A stretch of 64,000 bases of DNA from Marsupella aquatica (GCA_973895155.1 OZ316892.1:4650001-4714000); one strand, 5' to 3'. Positions 12,807 through 27,000 are shown, counted from the stretch's first letter. Made by a program: numbers and translations. Notes: generated by a model from the letters alone, not told the origin.

Positions 12807-13119
12807 GCATGCGTTGCCCGCCTCAAAGCTGGTCCTCGTTAGTTTTGAACTGACCGCCCTGGTCCAAATTAATAATGTCACTCTTCAAAATGAGATATAT
12901 CCGCAGTCCATTGCGTCAACCGCATCGCTGATTTTGTTTCTATCCAGCCGATTTAGGCCGGGGATTTAGGAGTTGTGGTCATGATTATACAGCTGGGAAA
13001 TTTTCCCTCACTCTACTATTCTAGGCCTAACTCAAAAGTCCACGCAGTTTGGATTACTATGACAAGTTAGGACAAGATACAAACTATTCCCATGGAGACT
13101 AGCGCAGCCTGCGCTTCGG

Positions 13120-13941
13120 GAAAGTAAAGCCGCCAGCTGCGATGACCTTCTGATCAATCAGAAGCCTATGTGGCAAATACCCTACATAGGATACCAAGAA
13201 GATAAGGCTGGCCTCAGTTTCCCTCCAGTTTCAGAGGGATCATTTCCGTGGGAACGATTCCAAAGGTACTAAAGAGTGGAGGTCATTGACCGTAGCTCAC
13301 ACCTCCCACTCTAAGTGTTCGATCCTCCTCTGTGCGAGCTCAGACAACTTCAGAATAAGTTTTACACGTTCGCGCCCGATAACATCATCCAAAACGTGGA
13401 AGTCCACAGGCCACCTGCGGATCTTCGTACTACATGGGAGAATTCTCTGTCAAATCCCATGCCACCTTGTGCGATATCCTGTAATGTGTTTTGGATTTGG
13501 TAGAAATTATTGGCAGCACTCGGAGTCAATTCTTTTGATTGCAATAGTTTTTGCTTATGATTTTAGTTTGAAATGTGCTCGCAGGTCAAATACAGGGTTC
13601 TCGTATACTTCAAAGCGAAAGCAGATCTTACCTTACCCTTTACCACCCACTTCTTCCTTAGCCCGGGCTTACTAGTAAATATCCTACAATACCATTTACG
13701 CATCCTTGAAACTCGTCATCGATTTCACCGATCCCAAGGCTGGCCAGCCACCCCCTGTACACCGATCCTTAGAAACCAACTAAACCATATATCTTCTTCG
13801 TGTCCGGTGCGCTCTGATCGATGGAACAGGTATGAATCTGGATGTTCAATGATACAGACTCCGCGATCTATTTTCATGCAACATGCATCATTAATTATAT
13901 ATGGTATGTGGAATGTTTTGCAGGCTACGCAGGTCATATGA
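13120..13941 (+). pseudogene. Possible decayed coding fragment
   Basis: One plus frame reads through 13,200-13,500 with few stops (for example SEGSFPWERFQRY, FDPPLCELRQLQNKF, VHRPPADLRTTW). It is broken at about 13,274, 13,312 and 13,501, then another frame opens at 13,573-13,941. Composition is coding-like but no family is recognised and no start was found. Confidence 0.25.
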
Positions 13942-15064
13942 AACAGGTAGAGCATTAATATCAGAGGAAGTGAAGAATGAATGAACTCGGATATTTAGAA
14001 CATACCACACTTTTTGAGTCTTTGAGATTACAGTTGAAGCAATATACATCATGAGCGCCATGTTGACAAAGGTGTTGTGGCATCGTCCGAGGCCGATGCC
14101 TGTTTTGTGGCAACCGCCCGGGTTGCCTTGTCAGGTAACCGGGTTGCCAGTATGCTGTCCACCCCCCCTTGCCAACCGGTATGCAGTGGTAAGTTGTCGC
14201 AAAAGATAATTTTATGACCTATTTTACGCATATGGAAGTTGTCGTCTATTTTTTCATGATTACTTACTTCTTCATTGAGTTGCAGGCGTTGCCCCGGCCT
14301 TCAAAGTGCGAACTCCATTATTCAATTACACATATTACCCATCAATTCTCCATAAATATAATGAACACCTACTGGAACAAGAACACATCTGCCATAAATG
14401 TATTGTTTGGGGTCACGTTGTTTTTACGGTTGTCTGTATGCTTGTGTTTTTTTTCCCTTCCTGGTCGTTGGGATCGATGGAGCCGCGGATCCGCCCAATG
14501 AGTTTCAGGTGTTTCTCTGTTTTTTTGGTCTGTTGATGTCCGGAGATTGGGGAGGGGCCCTTACCCAATTCTCCGTGAACTATGATGACCCACTACATGA
14601 TGTCGCTGCGATCCGCAAAAGCGCTATAGTGGCTGAGTTCTACTTGCTGTCCTGTATCAGAGTTTGAAGTTGGAAGTTTTCCTTGAGAAATTGCGCACAA
14701 ATTGCAAAATGAAAAATTGCCGAGACCCATTCATCGATTAAACACTAGCCGACCCATTCATCGATTAAACACCAGCCGATTAACACCCAATTACTTTCTG
14801 GTACGTTTTAACAAACGCATCGTGGACATCACAACCTTCATTTAACAGATGCAGGTCCGAGCCCCCCTTTATTGCACATTGAAAATAAGTCGACCATTCA
14901 CATACATACATTCTGGTCCCACTTGCCCCACAAACCAAGCATACACGTTATGCCATATCAAACCAAAATGGCAGGTCATTGCATGGCCTGTAGGAACCTT
15001 ACAAACTAAAAGACTCCTGCCCAAAATGCCAAACCGTCGTACATTGTGCTTGCATCTGGTCACA

Positions 15065-15407
15065 TCAGATATGAGTTGCATCCAAACTATCAAGCAGGTC
15101 CTGCAATCTACATCTAACAGAACTAAGCTGCGACGCCATGGCCGGGTCTGAAGCATTAATAGATGATCTTGAAGATTCTGCTATATGCCTCCCTCGTGCA
15201 GTATGATAACTTGAAGGTACACTGTCCGTCTTCAACTTCGTCTTCCGTGGAGTGACAGAAGTAGGCACCACAGAATGCAACTGGTATAGAAACTTCCGCG
15301 GAAAATCAATTGGAGCATCAAAATTGACCACAAAAACCCTCATCGATGGGAAGGTCCTCGTTTCTCCAGCATTGCAGCAGCCAACGACATCTTTAAGTGT
15401 GGCCATG
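15065..15407 (-). CDS. Hypothetical small protein
   Basis: An ATG at 15407 begins MATLKDVVGCCNAGETRTF and runs 113 residues to a stop at 15065. The composition is ordinary, with a basic Ser/Arg-rich middle. No domain, intron signal or neighbour supports it, and it could be chance or a first exon. Confidence 0.25.
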
Positions 15408-18400
15408 TCTCTGAAAAGAGCCGCCCAGCAGAAATCCAAACAATAGTGGCGAAGGGCAGGCACTCAGCCGGGCGCAAGCACTACTCAGGAAGGGACGAAT
15501 ACCGATCTGCAATGGTTGCGAATCAAATGACAAGCCGGACTGCAGAACACTCGACAAATTGTGCAGAGGGGTCACTAGATAAGTAAATTATCGTGGGGCG
15601 CAAAGTGAATGCAAGTAGAGGATCCAGAAGGGAGACCCGGAGTTTAGGGCCAAGTTTTGGGAGACGTTGATTTTACGGGGACGTTGACTCTACGGAAGCG
15701 GAGCTTTGGGAGACGTTCATTTTAGAGAGACGCGGAGTTTTTCTCTTGGGAGACATGCGGACACTTTGTGTACTTGGGCACATTTTAATGGAGTAAATAT
15801 GCGGCAAAATAAATCAAATAAAAAAAGACTTTGTCTCCTTCCGGTCTAAATTTCTCACCCTTCCCCTAACATAAATCTGAGTTTTCATTTTCTGAAGGCA
15901 TTGGCTGAACTTGTGGGAGCTTTCCTTACATACATTGAATCTTATAGAGGTTGCTATATGGCTGAACTTGTGATGAGGGGCCTAAAACAGGGCCCATATA
16001 TAATAATGTCTACAATACTTTGTCAGTGCCATGTGCCACATGTTTCAAATGTTGGATCTAGGCCCTTATATTGCCAGTTATATGGACCATTGGCACACTT
16101 TATGTCACATCATGATGACTTACAAGGGGAGAGTTTTTAACACATTTTCCTGCTTTTAAGGTGAAGTTATAAGGGTTTTTGAAGAGGAGGGACACAAAAG
16201 CATTGGGTGAGGCAGGGGTCATTTTGCTTTTTAAAACTCTATTTTGTTTTCTTTAGGGGGGGGGGGTCATCACGCACTTAGTATATATTATTACATAAAT
16301 ATGAGAAACATAAAAATAAGATTGGAAATGATTATCATTTCCTTGCCAAGTCCTGTGAAATGCGACCAAACATACAGCTAGGCAGGCGTATTAATTAATT
16401 TAAGGATGAAACATGGAGGTAGCTCAGGGTGGGTGGGGGTGGGGGTCACTTCCACCCATTAAATGTTCACATCATGTGCAAATGATCGAAGTAAGGGGCC
16501 TTTTATGCATTACCCTAACCCTAAACCGTAAGACTTGCGCACGTACATATATGCATGCATGCATATGTGGAAGGTTAATTAATTTAAGGATGAAGTATGG
16601 AGGTAGCTCAGGGTGGGTGGGGGTGCGGGTCACTTCCACAAATTAAATGTTCACATCATGTGCACCAAAGTATGGGGCGTTTCAGTCATTATTAATTTGT
16701 AAGGAAGTGCTTAGAAGTAGGGATGAAGTAAGGGGGTAACAATTCAAAAAGTCCCACTTTTCATCACACAATTCATTGGTTGCCACATGTCAATAAATGA
16801 TTGGTGGGTTTTGTGACCTTCCTATTCCTTTTTGAGAGAGTGATTAAATCAAACATGCATGTTCGCAGATGCATGTATAACAAGTTCCGTGATCCTAAGG
16901 TGAACTTGGGAGGTAGCTAGGTAGGTACCAATTGTCTCAGTCCCTTAACAATAGAACTTATAAAGCGCCAACTACAAGGTAGATCATGTGGATGAGAAAA
17001 CTCATGACCAGTATGTCAAATAATAAGCATGTATGCCATTTGTCATGATTTATAGGTACTATCCTCTATTCATGTTTGTGCAAAGAACAGGTAATGAAGG
17101 CTAGCTAGTATGATATGTCAATGGAAGGGTAATTTAAGGATTAATAATCCGTAATCTAAGGATTTTGAAGGTTGACCATCATTAACAAGTGTGACACTAT
17201 ATAAGAAGTGATCGAGAGTAAATACATGCCATTCTATATTCAAGTAAGTTAGATTACTTTTGGTGACAAGCAGATAGACTCTGAATTGATGTGTGTAACT
17301 TAACATTTTACAAATGAAGCTCAATTACATTTCAAACTTTATTAAAGTTTGACGAATTGAAAAGCGGATTATGTACGTATTTATAAAATCAAAATCAAAG
17401 TAGAATCCCTCGGCCCTCCCTCTTTTGCTACATTAAGTGAACCCCCCTGAGAACAAACCCCCCCCCCCCCATGTATATCGTTTGATGCATTAAAAATGCC
17501 TTGTTATGCATGTAAAAACATTACTTATCCTATCACATTAGATCCTTTTGTAAATTAGTACTAGAAAATTATTGTTCTTCCTGTGTTAATTTGTCTAAAA
17601 CTCTGGTAGCTTATAGACTTCATGAAGGTAAACAAACTAGTACTAAAATGAATTAACAAAGGGAATATTAGGCTACACTATATCCCTAGAGGAATATTCC
17701 ATAGTCTACATTACTTATTTAAACTTCAATATATTGCGCCATTACTCTATCTTCATTTAAGAAGCTAGGGGGTATCAACCAATGACCTATTTTCAAATGG
17801 TACATTGGGGGTCCTTAACCCCAAAACAAATTGACATGAGCACGTAAGATTGAGGCAGCAGGGTATTTCAGGGTCACACAATAATTAGTATGTGTGACAC
17901 TAATCTTGTGACATTTGAGATGGCTGATGTCGTGGCCAGCCCCTATAACCAGCTGGTATGCATTTGGTGAACTGGAATGCCATTAAAAAGCTTGGATGAC
18001 AATTCTATTTACATAGACCATATTGTAAGAAAGGATGGGTCGGATACAAAATAAATAAAGACCTAGACAGGGCCCAACAACAATTTCAATGTCCCAACAA
18101 TAATAAAAAACATGCACTTTGAACCAAAAATGTCAATAAACTCCCGGAGTAAGCTGCCCAAGAAAGAAAACCATACACATGAACTTCAAATTTGAATAGC
18201 ATAAGCATGAATTCAACATGGTGAGTGACTGCCTTAGAGGGATTAGAGGCAGTGGCCCCGGGCTTGCAGGGTCAACGATAAGGTTTCCCACCTACTGTAG
18301 CACATTCGCTCACATGCAACAAGGACGTTTGAATGCTTTCCCGGAGTCATGAATGCCGTGGGCCCCACCTAATTATGCACAGTATTCAACATAATAATGA

Positions 18401-18508
18401 ACTTCTCCAATCATCCTTCCGACAATCCCACCGCGCACATCCACCTCCTGAGGAATTCTGAATCAACTTCGTTGCAATATTTTGTACACAGGAACGGCAG
18501 TGTGCACC
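15408..18508. other. Long noncoding stretch left of the nested transposon complex
   Basis: AT-rich DNA with a GGGAGACGTT-type short repeat (15,650-15,745), a G-run near 16,257, a direct duplication at 16.4-16.7 kb (listed separately) and a C-run at about 17,457-17,470. The left end of host element A should lie in the rightmost part, but no terminal repeat matching the right side was found. Confidence 0.35.
16391..16664. repeat. ~90 bp direct duplication separated by 94 bp
   Basis: TTAATTAATTTAAGGATGAA...GGAGGTAGCTCAGGGTGGGT...AAATGTTCACATCATGTGCA occurs at 16391-16480 and again at 16575-16664 with a few substitutions. Confidence 0.85.
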
Positions 18509-18715
18509 ATGACGCCAGAACCGAAGGAACGATGCACCTGTCAGTACAAATGTTCGCGCTTACGGGATGGGTATGATTTTGTGAGCCCAAGGAATCGAAG
18601 ACGACATGCAAACTATGACAAGACAGGCAGGGTCATTCCTGCAAAGTTTTTAGTGGACCGTGGGCATCTGGATGGCCATGGCCTATCGCATCAAGACGGT
18701 CATTCTGCCAACTTC

Positions 18716-18723
18716 TTAGGTAA
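18716..18723. repeat. Left target-site copy of element C
   Basis: TTAGGTAA, matching TTAGGTGT at 28129-28136 in 6 of 8 bases. Keeping one copy restores the tnp2 reading frame. Confidence 0.8.
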
Positions 18724-18745
18724 CAAGAAGCCTTAAAGGATGGGT
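18724..18745 (+). repeat. Element C left terminal inverted repeat
   Basis: Begins CAAGAAGCCTTAAAGG; 21 of 22 bases match the inverted right end. Confidence 0.9.
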
Positions 18746-19041
18746 CTAAGGCCTTAATTCCTTTTTCCAAAAAATTATGATTTGTAGAAATGTAGTCCTA
18801 AAACAGGCAATAAAAGAAGCATATTTTTTTGACATTCACCCTTTGCATTTTAAACTAGAGTTTGCACCAATATTTGAGACAAAACATATTCAAAACCTGA
18901 TTTTCATAAAATTGACCTCTCAAAACAAGTATAAATATCATAGTCTAGGCTCAAAGGCCATTGACATCTCAAAACTTGCAAGTAAAGTCTAGTTCTTTGT
19001 AGTTAAAACAACCCTAAAAAGTCTTACAAAAATATCCTCAT

Positions 19042-22000
19042 CTAAGCATCTCTTGTTTCCTCAACACTTCCAACAACTCCTGAAGAGTCAAGTCCAATGA
19101 TTTCCTCCTCTCCAACTCCTATCTCTAGTATTGGTAGAATGGTCTCTTGAACATCAACATCTGAATCCACCATGCCCTTGCCATCATCTTCCTCAATATT
19201 GTCCACCAGGTTTAGAATTCTCCCTTTCAAGACATTGCTCTGGCGCTCATCAATCTCTACAGCAACGCAATGTCTTCCTTGTGCCAAAGAGGAAGCAAAT
19301 CCTGTGCCTGACCCTGAACAAATATCTAGCACCCAGTCTCCAACCTGGCTAAAATGAGTAACTTCCCAATCCAATAACATTCTTGGCTTTTGGTAGAAGT
19401 TCACCATCTTATTGTCCCCATTATGTTTCAACTTATTGGTCACAGCTGGACACACAACCACATTATTTCGAGACTCATTAGTCTCAAAATTGAAATGCTC
19501 CAAAGATCGTTTCCCATCCTGACTGTGAAAGCCAATGGTAAAACACTCCAAATTGCTGTTAAGCCTTGCACCTCCTGCATTCTTAACATTGTCTTTCACC
19601 CTGCAAAATCCAAAACTTGCATTAAGGATTTGTTTAAAAATCCAACATCATGAAATCATGAACACCAAAAAAACTTATTCATCTTTTAAAAATTTTCTTA
19701 CCAAATACAATTCTGGAAACCGCCATTACACTCAGCTTTCAAGATAGTCTTGACAGCATCATACTGGTCAATACTATGATGAATGATAACTCGCCAAAGA
19801 TTTGCCTTGGTGACAACCTTGAAACACTGAACCATCTTGGTAACCTCTTCCACACCCCATCCAACATTGTCTTCGTGAAGACAAGCAGTCATTCCAAACC
19901 CATATGGAATATCTGCCAAAGCCAATGTGTAAGCTCGTGATGGGACTACCTCATGCAATTTCTGAGCATCGTGTGTGAAGATATCATAGTACACATCCCC
20001 AAACTGTGGATGCTAAAAAGCATTAGGGTGGAGTTCACTTCCCTGGATCTCTCTGCAAGATGTCTTCATTGCCCACCAGTTCTGTGCTTGTGCAATATGC
20101 GCATTGAACTTATCTGGGAAGGACTTCAACTCTTTGCCTTCTTCACTCTCTCCCTTCTTTTTCCGGGAGCTGCTATCTTTCTGAAAAAAACATTTTCCGG
20201 GATGAGATTCCTACATACTTAAGAATAAATTTTGTAAAACAAATGCATAATCAATCTCTGTCAAATAAACTTACCCAAGTCTGGAAGATAGGAACAAAAT
20301 TCTTCAACACATTATCAGTGCAGTGTTCTGGGTACTTGGTTTTGCAATTCTTCCAACTCTCTTCGTGAAGACAAGTAAGAAATGCTTTTTGCACTTGCAT
20401 TTGGAATTTGTGCCGTTGAAATTCCTGTCCCATCTCTTGAAGAGATAGTTCCTTTGCCAAAACCCTTTGTAGCAGTGGACAGATCATGTCTGGATCTTTC
20501 AATGCCTGCATGTGTCTCCACTCAGTCAACTTCATATCCTCACATAGCATTCTAGCATCTCCAGACTTGGACATCTTTTTCTTGGTCTTATCTCCTTTCT
20601 GTCCTTTTATTTCACAATTCTCCCATCTATCAAAGATCTGTCGTATGAAAGACCAAACAATATCCTTTCGAAATGCCAACTGAAATAAATTATCATTGGC
20701 ATTCAGAACCTCAGAATCTTTACGTACACCCCAGTCCTTCAGATTGATTTCAGTGGCACACTCCTTCTTGAAATCAACATTTGATGATGATCCATTCTCT
20801 ACAAATCGCATGTGAATGTAATTCACTCTTTGGATGGTGCTCATCTGTTGACGAAATTCAGAGTCTATATTATGACTCCAAGCTAAGTTCCTTGCTTCCT
20901 GGATAGACAAGCCTGCAAAGATCCAAGACTGCACTCTCCTGTATGACTTGTTGTTGGGAAATTGTAATGCCAGGTCTGCCTTTGCACAAGCAGAATGATT
21001 TCCCCCAATCACGTAATAGTGGTAATCATTCTTTTTTGAGAAATCAAAATCACCCCGAGTTGGGCACTCCTTGGGATCAACCAAGAGAACAAAAGGTGCT
21101 GCCAATGGACTAGCTCCAGTTGCTTTCATCCTTGTGGTCAACTGTGTAAGAAAGTAAGGCTGGATATGCCTTACTTGGTACACTGGCAACTCCAAAGATT
21201 TCTCCCGGACCGGTGGGTGAAGTTGTCCAATGTCAATTGTGATTGTCTCCTCTTGAACTCCACACCTCATCAAAATCCCTTCCTGGTAGACCACCCTAGC
21301 ATCCATTGACATAGATTGAGCCTTCTGCTCCAAATGAGTGGGGACTTTTTCCAACGTCTGCTTCTTGGATTTTGGTGAACTTGGTCCTGCACCTTGAGAA
21401 CCCTCTGGTCCACGTTTCTTTGATGAAGTCCGAGTACCAACAGTGCCCTGTGCTGATCCTCCCGTCACGATTGTCCCCTCTTGCGATCTTGCAATCTGTG
21501 AACCACCACCAGATATTGGAGATGTAACAACCATCTTTCTCGCCGGAACAGAACTCGGACGAGATCCAGAAGGAGCAAAAGAAGGACCAGACTTTGGTGG
21601 ACGGGCATTGGCACTCTTCTCTGCTGCTTTTCGAAGAATCTCCCGAGACTTTCGAATTGCACTCTCTAATGTGCTGGCATGATGGTCAAACACATAACCA
21701 GCAATGAGCTGTGCAATATCATTGTAGCTTTCTTCTGCCGATAGATTCTTCACCTTCTCAATAATCATCTCAATATCATCAGCCAAGTAACAATGTGCAG
21801 CTCTTCCAGAAAATCTCTCAACGTCAACTGCAATCAGCGTAGACGTCTCCTTTGTTGTGATAAGCATATTGAGTACATCGCCTCCTCGTCGAAAGACATC
21901 AATCCGGCCATAATTCACCCAACCAAGACCTCCAGAAGGCAAGGTCTCGTAGATGCACAACATCAAAAAAGGCTTCTTCCATGATTCTGTACCCAATGAT

Positions 22001-22089
22001 ATGGTCCAAGAAGAGTTTCCGAAATCTGTCAAAGGATGCTCAACAAAAATCGCGTCTAACACCTTCTCCTGTGATTTTGGTTCAACCAT
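19042..22089 (-). pseudogene. ParB-like / beta-class DNA amino-methyltransferase of element C (one in-frame TAG)
   Basis: Seen: exons 22089-20275, 20180-19702 and 19600-19042 join in frame (about 950 residues). Residues 1-150 form an uncharacterised domain, followed by a Ser/Pro/Lys-rich linker. Around residue 360, YYVIGGNHSACAKADL is a ParB/Srx-like core. In exon 2, LALADIPYGFG is the catalytic motif IV (usual form D/N/S-PP-Y/F; here the first Pro is Ile). In exon 3, YQKPRMLL is motif X and VLDICSGSGTGFA with VAVEID is the AdoMet-binding motif I. The order IV-X-I is that of beta-class N6-adenine or N4-cytosine DNA methyltransferases. The C-terminus is acidic. TAG at 20015-20013, between HPNAF and HPQFGD, is best read as CAG to TAG. 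Divergent from the element's transposase. Which base it methylated cannot be told from sequence. Confidence 0.8.
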
Positions 22090-22499
22090 TTTGACTTCCT
22101 GAACTCAAGTCCAACATGATTGCAAAGTTAGTTGTGTTTCATTTTCAAGTTTAGTTGTCGAATTCAGGTTCATGATTTTATGAAGCAAGGTTCTTACCTT
22201 GACAGTGGAGTCAAAAGTTGAATTTGCAACACCCAAGCCTAGACGGCAATTCTCGCTCAGAACTGTGTCATTGGTATTTTTCTCCCGTATTTTGTCTTAA
22301 TTAGCTTCTCCGCCACCTCCCTGGCCGATGCCCGAGCTGATCGATCCCTCCCAACTTAATGTCGTTCGTTCCTCTCTTGGTCCCGGCCCCAAAGGCCTCC
22401 CGATCATCTTTCCCCTTTAATTCTCATTTCTATTAAGTCCCCGTTCGGACTTAACTCTGTGCGCCTCCCGATTCGGACCTCTTCTTCCATCGAGGATGC

Positions 22500-22870
22500 T
22501 TGCTCCTCCCCCGACCTTCGACTACTGCTCCCCCCTGGCCCTTCGACACTTTCTCCTCCCCCAGCCTTCCACTATTTCTCCATCTCCCCCGGCCCACTAT
22601 TTCTCTCCCCCAGCCTTCGACTATGTCTCTCCCCCAACCTTCGATAGTTGCTTCTCCCCGGGCCCTTCGACAATTTCTCCCCCCCGGCCTTCGACAATTT
22701 TCCGTCCCTCCCCTGGCCTTCGATGATTTCTCCTCCCTCTCTTGGCCTTTGTTGATTTCTCCTCCCTCCCCCGGCCTTTGACAATTTCACCTCCTTCCCC
22801 CGGCCTTCAACAATTTTTGCTCCCTCCCCTGGCCTTCGCCAATTGCTTCCCCCCAGGCCGTTGACAATCC
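22500..22870. repeat. Degenerate CCCCGGCCTTCGACAATTTCTCC tandem tract
   Basis: About a dozen imperfect units of 25-35 bp built on CCCGGCCTTCGACAATTTCT. The open frames over it are repetitive by-products. Confidence 0.8.
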
Positions 22871-23321
22871 CTCCCCAAAATTAATTGCCTGCTGCGCTCT
22901 TAACACTCTCCCGGGCGCAAACTCGCGAGCCAATTTTTGATCTTGCTGCCAAACTCCTAACCAAATTTCTTCCTCTGCCTTTCACGATTGATACTCCCTT
23001 CCACAAATTGATCTGCGCCTCAACAGTCAGGCTCTTCCATTCCACTCCGAGCTTCCATTCCATTGCGAGATTAGATAGTTGCACCAGATGTTGGTCTGCC
23101 CCCGATTCAGTGTGAAAATTTAGGGATTCAAACCAAGACTCAATTCAACTCCTGTTCAGACCACACCAATCACTAGGGGAAGAGCTTTCCACAGCACCAA
23201 GCCTCAGCCCACCATAGCTCTTTGCCGTGCCTCCTTTCCCTTCGCACTTTGCAGATGCACGCCCAGACTCCAAGCAGCTGACAGTCCAATTTTTCTGAAA
23301 CTTAGCAATTTCCAATTTTTG

Positions 23322-23399
23322 GGTTCATGAATTCATGAACCTTTCGCCACCTCCACTTCGGGAATTCCTGAAGGTGGGAACCCTTCATGAATTCATGAA
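23322..23399. promoter_or_regulatory. Two ATGAATTCAT palindromes in the element C promoter region
   Basis: GGTTCATGAATTCATGAACC (23322-23341, a perfect 20 bp palindrome) and TTCATGAATTCATGAA (23384-23399). The same core recurs at 24352-24365 inside the transposase gene and as an extended ATGAATTC repeat at 27552-27573. Spacing and symmetry suggest sites for a dimeric DNA-binding protein; this is inference. Confidence 0.55.
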
Positions 23400-24001
23400 T
23401 GGGAATCAAGTATCATTTTGAAAGAATCTAGATAAAAGTCAAAATTTGTACCCAAAATAACCAATACAATGGGGAAAAGAAATACAAGTAAAAACCAAGA
23501 AAAGGCCTAAAATAGGGGTCATCTAAGACATTTTTGGTTCCAATTGAATAGTCTGCAAAAACTGGAAAGAAAACATGAAGTAAATTTGACCAATCCATTA
23601 CTGATACACTATCTTAAGATTTTGGCACCAAAACATATGCTTTAAGTAAAAATAATAATTTTGACACCTTTGCTCACAAAATTTCAGGAGAAGACTTCAG
23701 GAATGAATAACGCAAGTCTCCAAGAACTCTAATGAGTATTAGAAACCTGAAAACATAAGTAAACCTGTGAGATTTGGAGAAATAATAAACTACTTTCTCA
23801 TGAAAGATTTCTTTCCTTGTCACTAATTCCTAATGAATGGCGTGGCACATTTCTTAATTTTTTTGCTAATTAATTTTTTGAGTTCTTTCCAAAACCTATA
23901 AAAGGGGCTTCTTATTCATGACTCTATCTCATTTCAATTTTTCAGTTTGAGTCAATTTGGTATTTTGGGTGTTCCCTTGTGATTTTGGTTCAATTTTTGA
24001 A

Positions 24002-27000
24002 ATGGCAGCCTGTTATGAGTCGGACGATTATTCGGATGGTATTTCGGATGATGTTTCCTTCCCGGATTGTCCTTGTACTGTTACTTCCCCAGATGCCCCT
24101 AGCAAAACCACTATTTTGGAGATGCCTCCCCCAACTCCAATGAGTAAGTTGAAAGTCAAGGCTCTTAGTGTACCAAATAGTAAGCAAAAATTATTTGGTC
24201 CTAGTGTGAGTGAGCACTCTGAGTCTTCGGACTCATCTGAGAGTACAAGTCCCCCTGGCCGTCAAGTATTATCAAATCCTTCTCAAACTCGAGGTAAATT
24301 TGGTGTGCGTCCTGTTGGCCCTCAACATAGTGGAGAGCTGAAAAAAAGGACTCATGAATTCATGAAGGCCAGATCTGGAGATGTGCCAAAAAGGCCCAGT
24401 CAAAGCCCAAAAGTGGATTTTTGTGCACTGCGGGAAAGTCGTGGTGTGCAACATGCACCAATGAAAGAGAGTGAGTATTCTCGTCCTACATCTTTCAGAT
24501 TTCAAGAAGGAGTGAGAGCGGAAACAAGGAGGCCTCTCGGAACTGAGACTAATTCGAACAAGGAGAGGATCAATTTGAGAAGATCTCCAGGGAACTTTGA
24601 TCGTTTGGCTAAGGTTGGAAGCGGATCTAAGTTGGGATACAACAAGGGCAAGAAGAAGGTCTTTGAAGAGATTCCAAACAAGAGGGCAAGAGAGTCAACC
24701 GAAGGTGGTTTCGTTGGGGATTCAGATGGAAATCGATCAAACTCACTCCTTTTGAGAGTGAAGGAGGAGCCATTGAGTCCTCGAGGGCGGGTGAGGAGGG
24801 GTTTGTCTGCACACCAACTCAATAAACTTGTGGAGCTATCTTCTTCAATCGAAGAATCTTCTTCTGAGAGTGATGGAGAGCATGCAGAGAGAGTTATGAT
24901 GGCTAATAAACGACCGTAAAATCTCAGCTTGTGTGAAACAAAGATGACAGACGAGGATATCAAGAAGACAAATCGTAAGTACTGCTGTCAACGTCATTGT
25001 CTCCTGAGTCTTTCACCAAAACAAATTCGTGAAGCACGCTCAAAGTTTTTGAGGCAAAAATCTCAGGATCGATCTTTATCTTTGCAGTGGCTCATCAAGC
25101 AAGACGGAAATGAAGAGGGGAGGTCCAATGTCACATACATGATTGGACAAAGAGATGTGTGTCGGAAAGCTTTCAAGATGGTCTTTTGTGTAGGAAATGA
25201 AAGATTGAATAGGATCAAGAAGCTAGGCAATCAAGATCTTGCTTATCCTAGACCGGTTGGTCGACCTCAATCTGTGAGAACATTGGTATTGAGTTCTTGG
25301 TTGAAGTCTTTTTTTGAGACTCGTGTGGAGACTCTACCGAATAAAGATGTTTCACATTTGTCTGATAATTATTCCAAACTAGAAGTTTGGAAAATATATG
25401 ATTCAAGCTATGTGATCACTGATGAGTCATCCAAAATATCATATAGGCAATTTTTGAAAGTATGGTCCCAAGACTTTGGGCACGTGAAGATTCCTCCTGT
25501 GAATCGTTTCAGTGCTTGTGCGGACTGTGAGGAATTCAAAACTATTCGAGACAAAGGAGTCTCCGAAACTGAAAAACGTAAGTCATTTTCATTTTTGTTG
25601 TTTTGAACATGTCTTTGTATTAGATTTGACAGGAAATCAATTGAGGAATGACTAAACATTAGGAATGAATTTCAAGTTAACAACTTTGCTCTACCATTTT
25701 TGGATTGATTGCAGGGAGAGGAGAAATAATGTTACAAAAACATCTAGAGCAACAATCGAAAGAGCGGGAAAAACTAGCAAAGCATCGAAAGAAATGTTTC
25801 ACAAACCCAGAAAAATATTTGGGAGTTGTGATTGACGGAATGGATCAAAAAAAGACTAGATTACCCCATTGGCCATGTCCTCCAAAATCCGTTGATGAGT
25901 CTTGTTTAATCCAAATGCATGTGGTTGGTTGTCTTCTTTTCCACGGAGCACTATTTTCTAGGGTGTTCCTTAATTATCCAGTTCTCCATAATGATGGAAA
26001 TCTTACCATTACTATTTTACAAAGAGTATTCCTAGAATATCAAGAGAAGTATGGGGGCCTTCCACCAGTTTTTTACCTTCAGCTTGACAATACAAGTAGG
26101 GAAAACAAAAACAATTTACTTTTCACATATCTTCACATGCTGGTACAAAAAAAGGTATTTCGAAAAATCAAACTTGGATTCCTCTTAGTTGGACACACCC
26201 ATGATCAAATAGATCAGATGTTTAGTAGGTTCTCAAAAAGGCTTGGAAGATTTAAGGCCTTTACCTATGATAGTTTATGTAAGATTATTCGAGAATCTTA
26301 CCAACCCCAACCTGAAATTACCCTTTTAAATGAGACATACGATTTTTGAAAATTTTCTTTCTTAGAGCCTGCTTTGATCAGAGAGAGGATCCGAAATGTT
26401 ACGTTTCATCACCAGTATAAAATTTCTTTTGCTTGTGAAGATGATGAAGTTCCAACACAATGGGGGAAGAAATTTTCCACGGACACTGTTTGGAAACCAG
26501 AAGGAGGTGTTAAATTGTTGAAAGAAGACATGCCACCAAAGGTGATTGGGTGCTCTGATGGGATGCCACTTATCAAGAAAGGAGACAAGAAGCGAGATGA
26601 CGGAAGGGCGGGAAATCAAGCTCATGTATCATCTTCAAGAAAAATGACCCTGTCCGAAATGGATGATTGTTTGAATGAAATTCAAAAAGGTATATTTGCA
26701 GCTCAGATATTATTCTCGGAAGAAGAAGTTGTTTGGTGGACTTCTTTTTTTGAGGAACAAAGAGAATTCAATCGATTTCTCTTGCTTGAAGAAAGACCTT
26801 TGATCTCTCCATTTGAATGGCCCAAGGCACAAGGGGATACAAATGTTGAAGCTGATCTCGGAGCTGAACCTCTTACAACTATATTGAATGAGGAAGAAAT
26901 TGAAGAGAGAGTGTACGGTCCAACTAGAGAAATTTATGTTGGTCCATATCGAAATCAAGAAAAGATAGATGCAGAGAAGGAGAATATGGAAGGTGATTTT

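Larger units (their letters stand above)
12538..15064. other. Mostly noncoding
   Basis: Contains a duplicated GC-rich block (listed separately), a possible coding relic at 13.1-13.9 kb (listed separately) and a 26 bp tandem duplication (GACCCATTCATCGATTAAAC plus six bases) at about 14,725-14,776. Short frames at 14.2-14.7 kb look like chance. Confidence 0.35.
22090..24001. promoter_or_regulatory. Divergent promoter region of element C
   Basis: Spacer between the two divergent genes. It holds a C-rich low-complexity tract and two perfect ATGAATTCAT-centred palindromes (listed separately). AT-rich DNA lies just before the transposase ATG, with TATAAAAGG at about 23,897 some 105 bases upstream, a good TATA-box candidate. 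Confidence 0.55.

Noticed and set aside
22459-22790. Pro/Ser-rich open frames on both strands
   Set aside because: Low-complexity CCCCGGCCTTCGAC tract in the element C spacer.
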